Origin: Solirubrobacteraceae bacterium
GTDB lineage: Bacteria > Actinomycetota > Thermoleophilia > Solirubrobacterales > Solirubrobacteraceae
Assembly: GCA_017744415.1 (NCBI GenBank)
Contig: JAGIBJ010000106.1
Location: 59,374-98,187, forward strand
Reading direction: 5' to 3'
DNA: 38,814 nt
Part shown: positions 31,913-38,814 of the stretch, piece by piece
How the letters are laid out: each line of letters begins with the position of its first letter
Position numbering within the stretch: the first letter of the stretch is position 1
Notes under the pieces: generated by a model
Told to the model about the DNA's origin: nothing
Databases searched by the model: none
The model's input: only the letters and a program-made list of their open reading frames with translations
Translations under genes and position numbers: made by a program

Positions 31913-32812
31913 ATGCGCATCGTCTGCCTCGGCGAGGCTCTCGTCGATCTCGTCGCCGAGCGGGCCGCCGTCGACCCCACCGACGTCGATGCGTTCGTGC
32001 CCCACTTCGGCGGCGCGCTAGCGAACGTCGCGGTGCAGGCCGCCCGGCGAGGTGCGCGGGTGAGCATCTGCGGTGGCGTGGGCGACGACCCGTGGGGCCA
32101 CTGGCTCGGGCAGCGACTGCGCGAGGAGGGCATCGATACCACCGATCTCGTGCACGAGCGTGGCGGCCGCACCCCGCTCGCGCTCGTCACCGTCGACGAT
32201 CGTGGCGAGCCGAGCTACGCGATCTACGGCAGCACCACCGGCCTCGGGCTCGTGCCTGCCGCCGAGCGCATCGCACCGGCGATCCGCAAGGCCGAGATCG
32301 TGCTGCTCGCCTCCAACACGCTGCTCGGCGAGCAGGAGCGCCGCCTCACCCTCGGCGCACGGGCGCAGGCGCTCGAAGAGGGCAAGCTGCTCGTCGTCGA
32401 CGCCAACATGCGCCCGAATCGCTGGCTCGATCATCAGGAGATGGTTGAGGTGACGATGGAGCTCCTACAGGGAGCGTTCCTCGCGAAGATGAACCGCCAG
32501 GAGGCCGAGTGGCTCACCGGCGAGGCCGAGCCGGATGCCGCGGCCGCCGCACTTCAGGGCGCCGTGGCGCGCAACGTCGTCATCACCTCCGGCGACCGCG
32601 GCGCCATCCTGCGCGGGGAGGGCGGCGTGGCGCGCAGCGTGCCCGGCGTGCCCGTGCTCCCGAAGAACACGGCCGGCGCCGGCGATGCCGTCACGGGCGT
32701 GCTGCTCGCCGCGCTCGCCGCGAGCGGCGGCTACGCCCCCGCGCTCAACGTCGCGCTCCCCGATGCGATGCAGGCCGCCGCACAGGTGGTGCAGGCCTGG
32801 GGCGCCGTCTAG
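31913..32812 (+). CDS. PfkB-family sugar kinase (fructokinase-like)
   Basis: 299 aa ribokinase fold. The N-terminal MRIVCLGEALVDLVAE and FGGALANVAVQAARRGARVSICGGVGDDPWG form the substrate site with the GG signature. The C-terminal ATP site has NTAGAGDAVTGVLLAAL, where the Asp of GAGD is the catalytic base. It phosphorylates a sugar such as fructose or a related compound; the exact substrate cannot be read. The endonuclease III gene begins 2 nt after its stop, so they are probably one transcript. Confidence 0.92.
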   Translation: MRIVCLGEALVDLVAERAAVDPTDVDAFVPHFGGALANVAVQAARRGARVSICGGVGDDPWGHWLGQRLREEGIDTTDLVHERGGRTPLALVTVDDRGEPSYAIYGSTTGLGLVPAAERIAPAIRKAEIVLLASNTLLGEQERRLTLGARAQALEEGKLLVVDANMRPNRWLDHQEMVEVTMELLQGAFLAKMNRQEAEWLTGEAEPDAAAAALQGAVARNVVITSGDRGAILRGEGGVARSVPGVPVLPKNTAGAGDAVTGVLLAALAASGGYAPALNVALPDAMQAAAQVVQAWGAV

Positions 32813-32814
32813 GC

Positions 32815-33537
32815 GTGCCTGCGGCTCGCCGCACCGGCGCGCAGGTGCGCGGGAAGGCGACGGTCAGCAAGGCCGACTGGCGGCGCCCGCGCGCGGATCG
32901 GGTCCGGCGGCTGGCTGGTCGGCTGCGGCAGGTGTACGGCGTGCCCGTCGAGCGGCCGCACGGCGATCCGATCGGCGAGCTGATCCTCACCGTCCTCTCG
33001 CAGTCGACGAACGACCGCAACCGCGATATCGCCTACCTCGGCCTCACCGATCGCTTCGCGACGTGGGAAGACGTGCGCGACGCCCCGGTGGAACTCGTCG
33101 AGGAGGCGATCCGCCGCGGCGGCATCTCGAAGGTGAAGAGCGTGCGGATCCAGGCGATCCTCGAGGCGATCGGCGAGCCGCTCTCGCTCGACCACCTCGC
33201 CGACCTGCCGCTGCGCACCGCGCAGGAGGAGCTTTGCGCCCTCCCGGGCGTCGGCCGCAAGACGGCCGCGTGCGTGCTGCTCTTCAGCTTCGGCATGGAC
33301 GACGTGCCCGTCGACACGCACGTCTCGCGCGTCGGTACGCGCCTCGGGCTGTTCCGCCCCGGCGCGCCGCTCGAGGAGCTCCACGACACGATGCTCGCGC
33401 TCACGCCGCCGGGGGCGGCGTGGGAGTTCCACGTGAACCTGCTGCGCCACGGCCGACGCACCTGCGCTGCGCAGCGGCCGGCGTGCGAAGTGTGCGCACT
33501 CCGGCCGCTGTGCCCGCGCATCGAAGTCGACGCCTAG
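32815..33537 (+). CDS. nth: endonuclease III-type DNA glycosylase/lyase
   Basis: 240 aa. It removes oxidised pyrimidines and cuts the resulting abasic site. The helix-hairpin-helix LPGVGRKTAA at 143-152 carries the catalytic Lys149, and VDTHVSRVGTRLG the catalytic Asp167. The C-terminal 4Fe-4S cluster has C217-x6-C224-x2-C227-x5-C233. There is an internal LSQSTNDRN substrate loop (usually LSAQTTD), so substrate preference may differ from E. coli Nth. The GTG at 32815 is taken because it is 2 nt past the PfkB stop; a GTG at 32845 is the alternative. Confidence 0.92.
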   Translation: MPAARRTGAQVRGKATVSKADWRRPRADRVRRLAGRLRQVYGVPVERPHGDPIGELILTVLSQSTNDRNRDIAYLGLTDRFATWEDVRDAPVELVEEAIRRGGISKVKSVRIQAILEAIGEPLSLDHLADLPLRTAQEELCALPGVGRKTAACVLLFSFGMDDVPVDTHVSRVGTRLGLFRPGAPLEELHDTMLALTPPGAAWEFHVNLLRHGRRTCAAQRPACEVCALRPLCPRIEVDA

Positions 33538-33585
33538 TTGGCCTGCGCGTCGAGCTCGGCTCCGCACGCCTGCGAAGCTGCGCCG

Positions 33586-33861
33586 ATGACCACCGTCCGC
33601 CTCGCCGTCCGCGTCACGCCGCGGGCCAAACGGCCGGGGCTCGCCGGCCGGCGCGCTGATGGCGTCCTGCTCGTGCGCGTCGGTGCACCGCCGGAGGACG
33701 GCCGCGCGAACTCGGAGGTGTGCGCCGTCGTCGCGCGGGCGATCGGCGTGCGCCCTCGCGACGTGACGGTCGTCATCGGCCCAACCTCGCGCGACAAGGT
33801 GCTCGAGGTGGCCGGGCTCGACGAGCCGGAGCTCGCCGCGCGCCTCCAGGCGCACGGCTGA
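33586..33861 (+). CDS. DUF167 (YggU-like) protein
   Basis: 91 aa with the whole DUF167 fold: RLAVRVTPRAKRPGLAG, LLVRVGAPPEDGRANSEVCAVVARAIGV, and VTVVIGPTSRDKVLEVAGL. The A-P-P-x-D-G-(R/K)-A-N motif is diagnostic. The function is unknown across the family; the fold is small alpha/beta. It lies 48 nt after the endonuclease gene on the same strand. The ATG at 33586 starts the first strand. Confidence 0.92.
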   Translation: MTTVRLAVRVTPRAKRPGLAGRRADGVLLVRVGAPPEDGRANSEVCAVVARAIGVRPRDVTVVIGPTSRDKVLEVAGLDEPELAARLQAHG

Positions 33862-34088
33862 ACCCCGACCCTTAGTCAGCCGCGGGCTCGTCACGCCGGC
33901 AGCGGTGAACGTGCCGTCGGTCGGGTGCTCCAGGATCGCCGTTTGCCCGCCGTCGACCACGCTCGATATGGACATTTGCGCCCAGATCAGGCGAGGCAGC
34001 GCTCCGGGCGGCACCACCGTGAGTTCCGACGTGACAGACCCGGCGCCGCGTCCATTCCCGGCCGGCGCCAGCACCACGGAGGGAACCC

Positions 34089-35327
34089 ATGTCCACCACT
34101 CGTCGCCTCGCCGCTGTCCTTGCGCCCTTTGCGCTCGCGGCCACCATTCCGGCCGGCGCCTCGGCTGCCACCGCGTTCTACGGCGTCACCGCCGACAACC
34201 ACCTCGTCGAGTTCCAGTCCGACAACACGACGAGCGTGCCCGCCAAGCCGCTCCGCGGCCTGCAGGCCGACGAGCGCATCGTCGGCCTCGATCTCCGGCC
34301 GGCCGACCTGCGCCTCTACGCGCTCACGAACAAGAACCGCTTCGTGGTGATCAACCCGCGCAACGGCGGCGTGCGCTACCTCGGCGACAAGGCCCTGGAG
34401 CCTGCCGTGACCGGCGACGCCGTCGGGTTCGACTTCAACCCCGTCGCCGACGCGATCCGCGTCGAGACGAATGCGGGTCAGAACCTCCGCATCGAACCGT
34501 CGACCGGCCAGCTCGTGCCGCGCACCGTCACGCCGAGCCCGACCGCCACGCCCGAGGCGCCGGCGACGCCTGGCCCGTCGCCGAGCCCGACTACCGCGCC
34601 CGGAGTCGCCGACGGCGCCCTGCAATACGCGGCTGGCGATGCCGGCGCCGGCACCGCCCCGAAGGTGACGGCCTCGGCCTACACCAACGCCTTCCCGATC
34701 GGCACGACCACGACGCTCTTCGCGCTCGATGCCGCCAAGAACGCGCTCGTGCGTCAGGACCCGCCGAACGACGGCACCCTGCGCACCGTCGGCCCGCTCG
34801 GCACCACGGGCGCACCGATCGCATTCGACATCGCCGAGCAGAACGCCGGCTACGCCGCGATCACGACGACCGCTGGCGGCACGCGCGTCGGGCTCTACCG
34901 CGTGAACCTCGACACCGGCACCGCCACCCCGACGGGTGGCAACTTCGTGATCCAGACGAAGTCGCCGATCGTCGGCCTGGCCGCCGCCGGGGACGTCGAC
35001 GCCGACAAGACCGCGCCCGGCCTCTCCGTGTCGTCGTCGTCCACCCAGCTGCGCTCGCGCCTGCTGGAGGGCGGCCTGCAGCTCACCGTGAACTGCGACG
35101 AGGCCTGCTCGGGCACGGTGCGCGTGAAGTACGCGGGCCACACGGCGGGCACGGCCGAGACGACCGTCGAGCGTGGCGCCGGCTACGACCGCGTGGCCGT
35201 GAACCTCGACTCGCGCGCGCGGGCCGCGATCCGTAGCAGCCGCGGCGCGCGCCTCGACCTCCGCGTCGAGGTGGCCGACGGCGCCGGCAACCGCTCGGAT
35301 CTCTCCCGCCCGATCCGCAGCCGCTAG
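34089..35327 (+). CDS. secreted DUF4394 protein with Pro/Thr insert
   Basis: 412 aa. The signal peptide is about 1-27 (ALAATIPAGASAA). DUF4394 sequence follows: YGVTADNHLVEFQSDN, RPADLRLYALTNKNRFVVINPRNGGVRYLG, VGFDFNPVADAIRVETNAGQNLRIEPSTG. It is then interrupted at about 147-172 by a TPSPTATPEAPATPG-like linker before the second half of the propeller (LQYAAGDAG, TTLFALDAAKNALV, ITTTAGGTRVGLYRVNLDTG). Residues about 308-412 are a separate beta domain with a Cys pair (CDEACSG) often attached to secreted solirubrobacterial proteins. The function is unknown. GGAGGGAA lies just before the ATG at 34089. Confidence 0.85.
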   Translation: MSTTRRLAAVLAPFALAATIPAGASAATAFYGVTADNHLVEFQSDNTTSVPAKPLRGLQADERIVGLDLRPADLRLYALTNKNRFVVINPRNGGVRYLGDKALEPAVTGDAVGFDFNPVADAIRVETNAGQNLRIEPSTGQLVPRTVTPSPTATPEAPATPGPSPSPTTAPGVADGALQYAAGDAGAGTAPKVTASAYTNAFPIGTTTTLFALDAAKNALVRQDPPNDGTLRTVGPLGTTGAPIAFDIAEQNAGYAAITTTAGGTRVGLYRVNLDTGTATPTGGNFVIQTKSPIVGLAAAGDVDADKTAPGLSVSSSSTQLRSRLLEGGLQLTVNCDEACSGTVRVKYAGHTAGTAETTVERGAGYDRVAVNLDSRARAAIRSSRGARLDLRVEVADGAGNRSDLSRPIRSR

Positions 35328-35330
35328 GCC

Positions 35331-35400
35331 CTCGGCAGAGCCGAGCTGCCCGCTCACGCTCGTCGCCGGCCGGCCCGTCTCCCCACGGGTCGGCCCGGCG
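35331..35400. terminator. double hairpin between convergent genes
   Basis: CTCGGC/GCCGAG (35331-35345, 3-nt loop) and a longer stem at 35364-35400 centred on CCCGT/ACGGG. They lie between the DUF4394 stop and the HTH_42 stop and could end transcription from both sides. Confidence 0.5.
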
Positions 35401-35408
35401 GCCTGCGC

Positions 35409-36584
35409 CTACGGCGCTTTGCTGAGCGGCGACGGGAACCGAGGAACGAAGCGGATGTCGGCGAGCCATTCGCCGAGCCGCTTGGCCTCGGCCTCGAGCG
35501 CCGTGCGGGCGGCCTTGCCAGGGTCTTCGAGGAGCTGCAGCTCGATGCGGTCGCCGCCGCCCGGCGCTGGCCGCCACCCGCCGACGATCCGCCCGTTCCA
35601 CCACGCCGACGGCCCGCCGTTGCCGTTGCTGTCGAACAGCTGCGGGCGGTACTCGCCGAGGTAGAAGGGCCGCTCGAACCAGCCCATCGTGGTGAGGTCG
35701 AGGCTGGGGAGCAACGCTGCCGCCGGGCCGGGATCGTCGATCTCGTCGGTGTCGTCCGGGAGCACCCAGCCGATACCCCCATCGAGGTCGACCTCCACGG
35801 CCTCCAGCTCGGCGAGCGCCTGCTTCGTCGCCTTCACGGTGCCGCCGAGCCACCATTTGATGTCGGCGGTCGTGCCCGGGCCGAACGCGCGCAGCCACCC
35901 CTCGACGAGCGCCCGCACACCCTCGTCGGTCGTCGGTGGCACGAGCGGCTCGCCGAGCCAGTCGTCCATCAGGCCCCAGAGGGGACGCGAACTCGTCCAT
36001 GTGCCCTGGTTGGTGGTGCGCACGAGCTTGCCGGCCGCAGACAGGGCGGTCATCACGCGCGGGCCTTGCGGCTGCATGCCGCCCCAGCTCTTGTGCGGCG
36101 CGTAGTGGATCGAGCGCTGCAGGCTCGGTAGCTCGTCGCGTAGCTCCGTCGAGGACGCCTCGCGACCCCCGGCGAGCGCGGCGAGCACGTCGGCCTCGGC
36201 GCCCGCGAGCCAGGCGGCCCCGTCGGCCTCGAGACCCGCCTTTTCGACGTCGCGGCTCACGCGCCCGCGCTCCTGCCCGGCGACCCGCTCGGAGGCGCCG
36301 GCCTGCATCGCGGGGAGGCCCTCGCGGTGCACCACGAAGAGCGTGCGGCGCATCGCCATGTGCTTGATCAGCGTGCGGTCGTCGTAGAGCGCGCGCTCCA
36401 GGTCGGCGGCCTGGAAGCCGTCGATCCGCGCCCACGCCTGAAGCACGATCGTCGCGGGGTCGGTCGCGTGGAGCGCCACGACTCCACGGGCCAGATCCTC
36501 GACGCTCGCGAACCGGTGGTGCGGGTGCAGCCCGTGACGCACCTGGAGCCGGGCGCGGCGCTGGTCGTCGCTGATGCGGAGCAC
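35409..36584 (-). CDS. HTH_42 winged-helix protein, AlkZ/YcaQ-like DNA glycosylase family
   Basis: 391 aa. The family is built of tandem winged helices. Landmarks include the early LQVRHGLHPHHRFASVEDLARGVVALHATDPATIVLQAWARI, the DRTLIKHMAMRRTLFVVHREGLPA motif, TWTSSRPLWGLMDDWLG, and FDSNGNGGPSAWWNGRIVGGWR near the C-terminus. Related proteins unhook DNA interstrand cross-links (AlkZ in antibiotic producers, YcaQ in E. coli). The catalytic QxQ/QxD position is not certain here. The GTG at 36584 matches the domain start; the longer frame overlaps the neighbouring promoter. Confidence 0.82.
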   Translation of the reverse strand: MLRISDDQRRARLQVRHGLHPHHRFASVEDLARGVVALHATDPATIVLQAWARIDGFQAADLERALYDDRTLIKHMAMRRTLFVVHREGLPAMQAGASERVAGQERGRVSRDVEKAGLEADGAAWLAGAEADVLAALAGGREASSTELRDELPSLQRSIHYAPHKSWGGMQPQGPRVMTALSAAGKLVRTTNQGTWTSSRPLWGLMDDWLGEPLVPPTTDEGVRALVEGWLRAFGPGTTADIKWWLGGTVKATKQALAELEAVEVDLDGGIGWVLPDDTDEIDDPGPAAALLPSLDLTTMGWFERPFYLGEYRPQLFDSNGNGGPSAWWNGRIVGGWRPAPGGGDRIELQLLEDPGKAARTALEAEAKRLGEWLADIRFVPRFPSPLSKAP

Positions 36585-36642
36585 GGCTCGATCATGCCAT
36601 CGAGCAGGGCGAGCCGGCGCGCGATTTAGGACAGCCGAACCG

Positions 36643-36670
36643 TTGACTGACCGCCAACGCGCCCTATAGT
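36643..36670 (+). promoter_or_regulatory. sigma-70-type promoter TTGACT-N16-TATAGT
   Basis: -35 at 36643-36648 and -10 at 36665-36670, spacing 16. It is the best full promoter seen in the window, placing the start about 75 nt upstream of the IPT/TIG gene and giving it a real leader. Confidence 0.7.
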
Positions 36671-36752
36671 AAACGCACCGTAGCCCTACGGCGCGACCCC
36701 CGAACGCCCCATTCGTCCTACCGCGATCGTGCCGGATCGCAGAGGGGTACCC

Positions 36753-38814
36753 ATGTCCCATTCGCTCACCCGCCGCCGCGGCGGGCTCCCTGTCGCGCCA
36801 GCGGTATTGCTCGCCGCCGCATCACTCGCCGGAGCCGCGTCGGCCGCGCACGCCGCCGGTCCACCCGTGATCACGGGCATCTCCACACCGTGGATCTACG
36901 CCGTCGGCTCTGATGCGACCGTGACGCTCAGCGGCTCCGGGTTCACTGGCGCGACGCAGGTCACCGTGAACGGTTCCCCGGGGGCCGTGCGGGACTTCGC
37001 CGTGAAGAGCGACCACACGATCACCGTGACCATTGCCGGTCGCTTCGGGAACACCGTCTACTTCGGCGACTTCGCCGTCACGGTGGGCAACGAGACATCG
37101 GAACCGACGCCGCTCGGGCGAGCCGGTTTCGGGGCGTTCCCGCCGACCAACACGGTCGACACCCCCCTGCAGTGCTCGCTCGGGGGAGCGAAGTTCGACG
37201 CGAAGCTCTCGTCGAACTTCGTCTACGACGACTCCTACCCGCGGCTCTACGCCCCGGAATCGACGGGCACGCAGTACATCCCCGAGCCGTACAAGCCACG
37301 CCTCGGATCGGCGGTGCCACTCGGCGAGTTCCGCACCGCGCTCTCCGTCGACGGCAACGCCGCCAGCGGGCCGCTCGCCACGCTCAGCGGCTCCGGCACG
37401 GTCACCTCCATCGAGGCGGACGTCACCGGCGCGGTGGAGTCGTCGCTCGATCTCGTGACGGACGCCAGCCCGCGCGACCCAGACTCGATCTTTTCGATCC
37501 CGAGCCCGGACTTCCTCATCCCGAGCTCGGCCGACGGCAACGCGCTCGGATTCGGATCGGGCAATGCCGCGTCGACCACCTTCCACACGCTGCCCACCGA
37601 CGGTCGGGTGACGATCGGACTCAAGGCCTACCACGCGCGGGTCGGGCTTGCCGCGGGCGGCACCGCATCGCTCGACTGCACGCCCGCGAGCACCTACCGC
37701 ACGCTCGCGGCGTTCAGTCCGCTCCCCGCGGCGCCGAAGGTGACCGCGATCTCCACGAGCAGCGGCCCTTCGCTCGGCGGCACCACGGTGCACGTGAGCG
37801 GCAGCGGCCTCGCCGTCAGCGGGCTCACCGCCACCGTCGCCAGCAAGGGCACGACGGGCGGTTCCCTGGTGAAGGCGACGAACATCACCGACACCGGGCT
37901 GGATCTCACCATGCCGGCCTACCCCTCCGGCCCCGCCACGATCACCATCCGCACCGCTGGCGGATCCGTGAACTCCGACTACACGTACGTCGGCTCGGCG
38001 CCCTCAGACCGCCGCACGTCGCCCTCAGCGACCGCGACGTGCACGCGCAACCCGAACACCTACGATCCGCCGGCAACGCTCTCGCACCCTTCGGTCGACC
38101 TGATCGGCACCGTCCAAACGAGCGGCGTGCCCGGTGAGCCGCTGTCGGCGAGGGACGCTGTCATCCGCCTGACGTACCAAGGCGCCGATCTGCCGGAGGG
38201 CCGCAAGATCGTCGACCCCGAGGCCATCCTCCTCAAGATCGGCGGCGAACTCGGAAGTTCCGGCGGCGTGTCGGGCCGCGCCGGGGCGAGCACCGGCGAC
38301 GCCGTCGTCGTCGAGTTCCCGCTCGGGGAGCTGTTGCTCGGCGGGCAGTACAGCCAGGCCGGCGACACCCTCGGGTACTCGTTCGGGGACTTCGTGTTCA
38401 CGGAGTACGGAGTCGGCCACCAGGAAGTGGCCTGCACGATGCCTGAGACGCAGTTCCTGAAGGTCCCGGTCATCGCAGGCGGCCCGACGCCGACGCCGAC
38501 GCCGACCCCGACGCCGACCCCGACCGGTCCGCCGACCCCAACACCGTCGGAGACCACAGCAAAGTTCAGTTACGCGCTGCAGGGAAGCACGACGCTGAAC
38601 ACGCTCACGAAGGGCTCGATGCCCCTCACCGGCTCGGTGGCAGCGACCCTCGGGGTCGTCACCGGCAACGTCACCGCCGACCTGCACCTGAACGACACGC
38701 AGGGGCGGTTCACCGCGCTCGGCTTCCTGCCCGTGACCGCGAGCGTCGGGTTCGTGAGTTCGGGCCCGACGACGGGCAAGCTCGTCGACGACCAGCTCAC
38801 CACGACGAGCAAGG
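36753..38814 (+). CDS. secreted IPT/TIG-domain protein, 3' end outside window
   Basis: 687 codons open to the window edge. The signal peptide is about 1-33 (VLLAAASLAGAASAAHA). IPT/TIG beta domains lie at about 37-115 (PVITGISTPWIYAVGSDATVTLSGSGFTG) and 327-412 (KVTAISTSSGPSLGGTTVHVSGSGL). Between them is a large beta region with a Cys pair, and from about 420 another unrecognised domain begins with TCTRNP. A Pro/Thr linker (about 578-600) leads to a last beta domain (ADLHLNDTQGRFTALGF). This is the plan of a cell-surface or matrix protein. The ATG at 36753 has AGAGGGG about 8 nt upstream and a strong promoter. No anchor is visible before the edge. Confidence 0.85.
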   Translation, partial: MSHSLTRRRGGLPVAPAVLLAAASLAGAASAAHAAGPPVITGISTPWIYAVGSDATVTLSGSGFTGATQVTVNGSPGAVRDFAVKSDHTITVTIAGRFGNTVYFGDFAVTVGNETSEPTPLGRAGFGAFPPTNTVDTPLQCSLGGAKFDAKLSSNFVYDDSYPRLYAPESTGTQYIPEPYKPRLGSAVPLGEFRTALSVDGNAASGPLATLSGSGTVTSIEADVTGAVESSLDLVTDASPRDPDSIFSIPSPDFLIPSSADGNALGFGSGNAASTTFHTLPTDGRVTIGLKAYHARVGLAAGGTASLDCTPASTYRTLAAFSPLPAAPKVTAISTSSGPSLGGTTVHVSGSGLAVSGLTATVASKGTTGGSLVKATNITDTGLDLTMPAYPSGPATITIRTAGGSVNSDYTYVGSAPSDRRTSPSATATCTRNPNTYDPPATLSHPSVDLIGTVQTSGVPGEPLSARDAVIRLTYQGADLPEGRKIVDPEAILLKIGGELGSSGGVSGRAGASTGDAVVVEFPLGELLLGGQYSQAGDTLGYSFGDFVFTEYGVGHQEVACTMPETQFLKVPVIAGGPTPTPTPTPTPTPTGPPTPTPSETTAKFSYALQGSTTLNTLTKGSMPLTGSVAATLGVVTGNVTADLHLNDTQGRFTALGFLPVTASVGFVSSGPTTGKLVDDQLTTTSK

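Noticed and set aside
38488..38545. Microsatellite-like CCGACG/CCGACC run
   Set aside because: It is in frame and encodes a Thr-Pro linker of the secreted protein.

Overview
The window is about 70 % G+C by eye. Genes sit close together on both strands, GTG starts are frequent, and many TANNNT boxes lie 6-7 nt before a start codon, which is the leaderless-mRNA layout of Actinobacteria. An inositol-phospholipid gene set, Pro/Thr-linked secreted proteins, a fused glycosyltransferase-PHP protein and a two-domain universal stress protein suggest a Solirubrobacterales/Thermoleophilia-type actinobacterium. That placement is an inference from gene content.

Layout. 1-4378: the start of a secreted protein, an LLM flavin oxidoreductase, a TetR-like sensor domain without DNA-binding part, an aldo/keto reductase, an AraC regulator with its VOC partner, and a DUF1905/YdeI protein. 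4379-4868: a hairpin-rich spacer. 4869-7711: a secreted glycosidase-like protein and a tandem pair of PAS proteins, the upstream copy broken. 7817-9304: a Ser/Thr kinase with an unknown C-terminal half. 9454-15646: a genomic island in the 3' end of tRNA-Phe(GAA). It carries a DUF262-DUF1524 (GmrSD-like) protein with an added alkyltransferase-like domain, an integrase remnant, and a subtilase/AAA-ATPase pair resembling the IetAS anti-phage system. The likely original tRNA-Phe terminator is now stranded at the far end of the island, next to a 16-bp copy of the tRNA 3' end. 15889-21315: VOC protein, FadH-type dienoyl-CoA reductase, universal stress protein and glycosyltransferase-PHP fusion. 21316-22195: an 880-bp gene-free stretch with four exact 14-bp tandem repeats and a 51-nt near-perfect palindrome. 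22196-24631: M15-like peptidase, small membrane protein and secreted protein. 24854-27432: PAP2 phosphatase, CDP-alcohol phosphotransferase and inositol-phosphate synthase. 27515-36584: CAP protein, tandem GGDEF protein, LysR/HPP divergent pair, PfkB kinase with endonuclease III, DUF167, DUF4394 secreted protein and AlkZ-like HTH_42 protein. 36753-end: a secreted IPT/TIG protein that runs off the window.

How the genes work together. Inositol-phosphate synthase supplies the head group that the CDP-alcohol transferase joins to lipid, and the PAP2 protein may dephosphorylate the product. The island genes look like two defence modules: a modified-DNA nuclease, and a protease controlled by an ATPase. 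The most unusual features are the island with its displaced terminator and the two hairpin-rich spacers.
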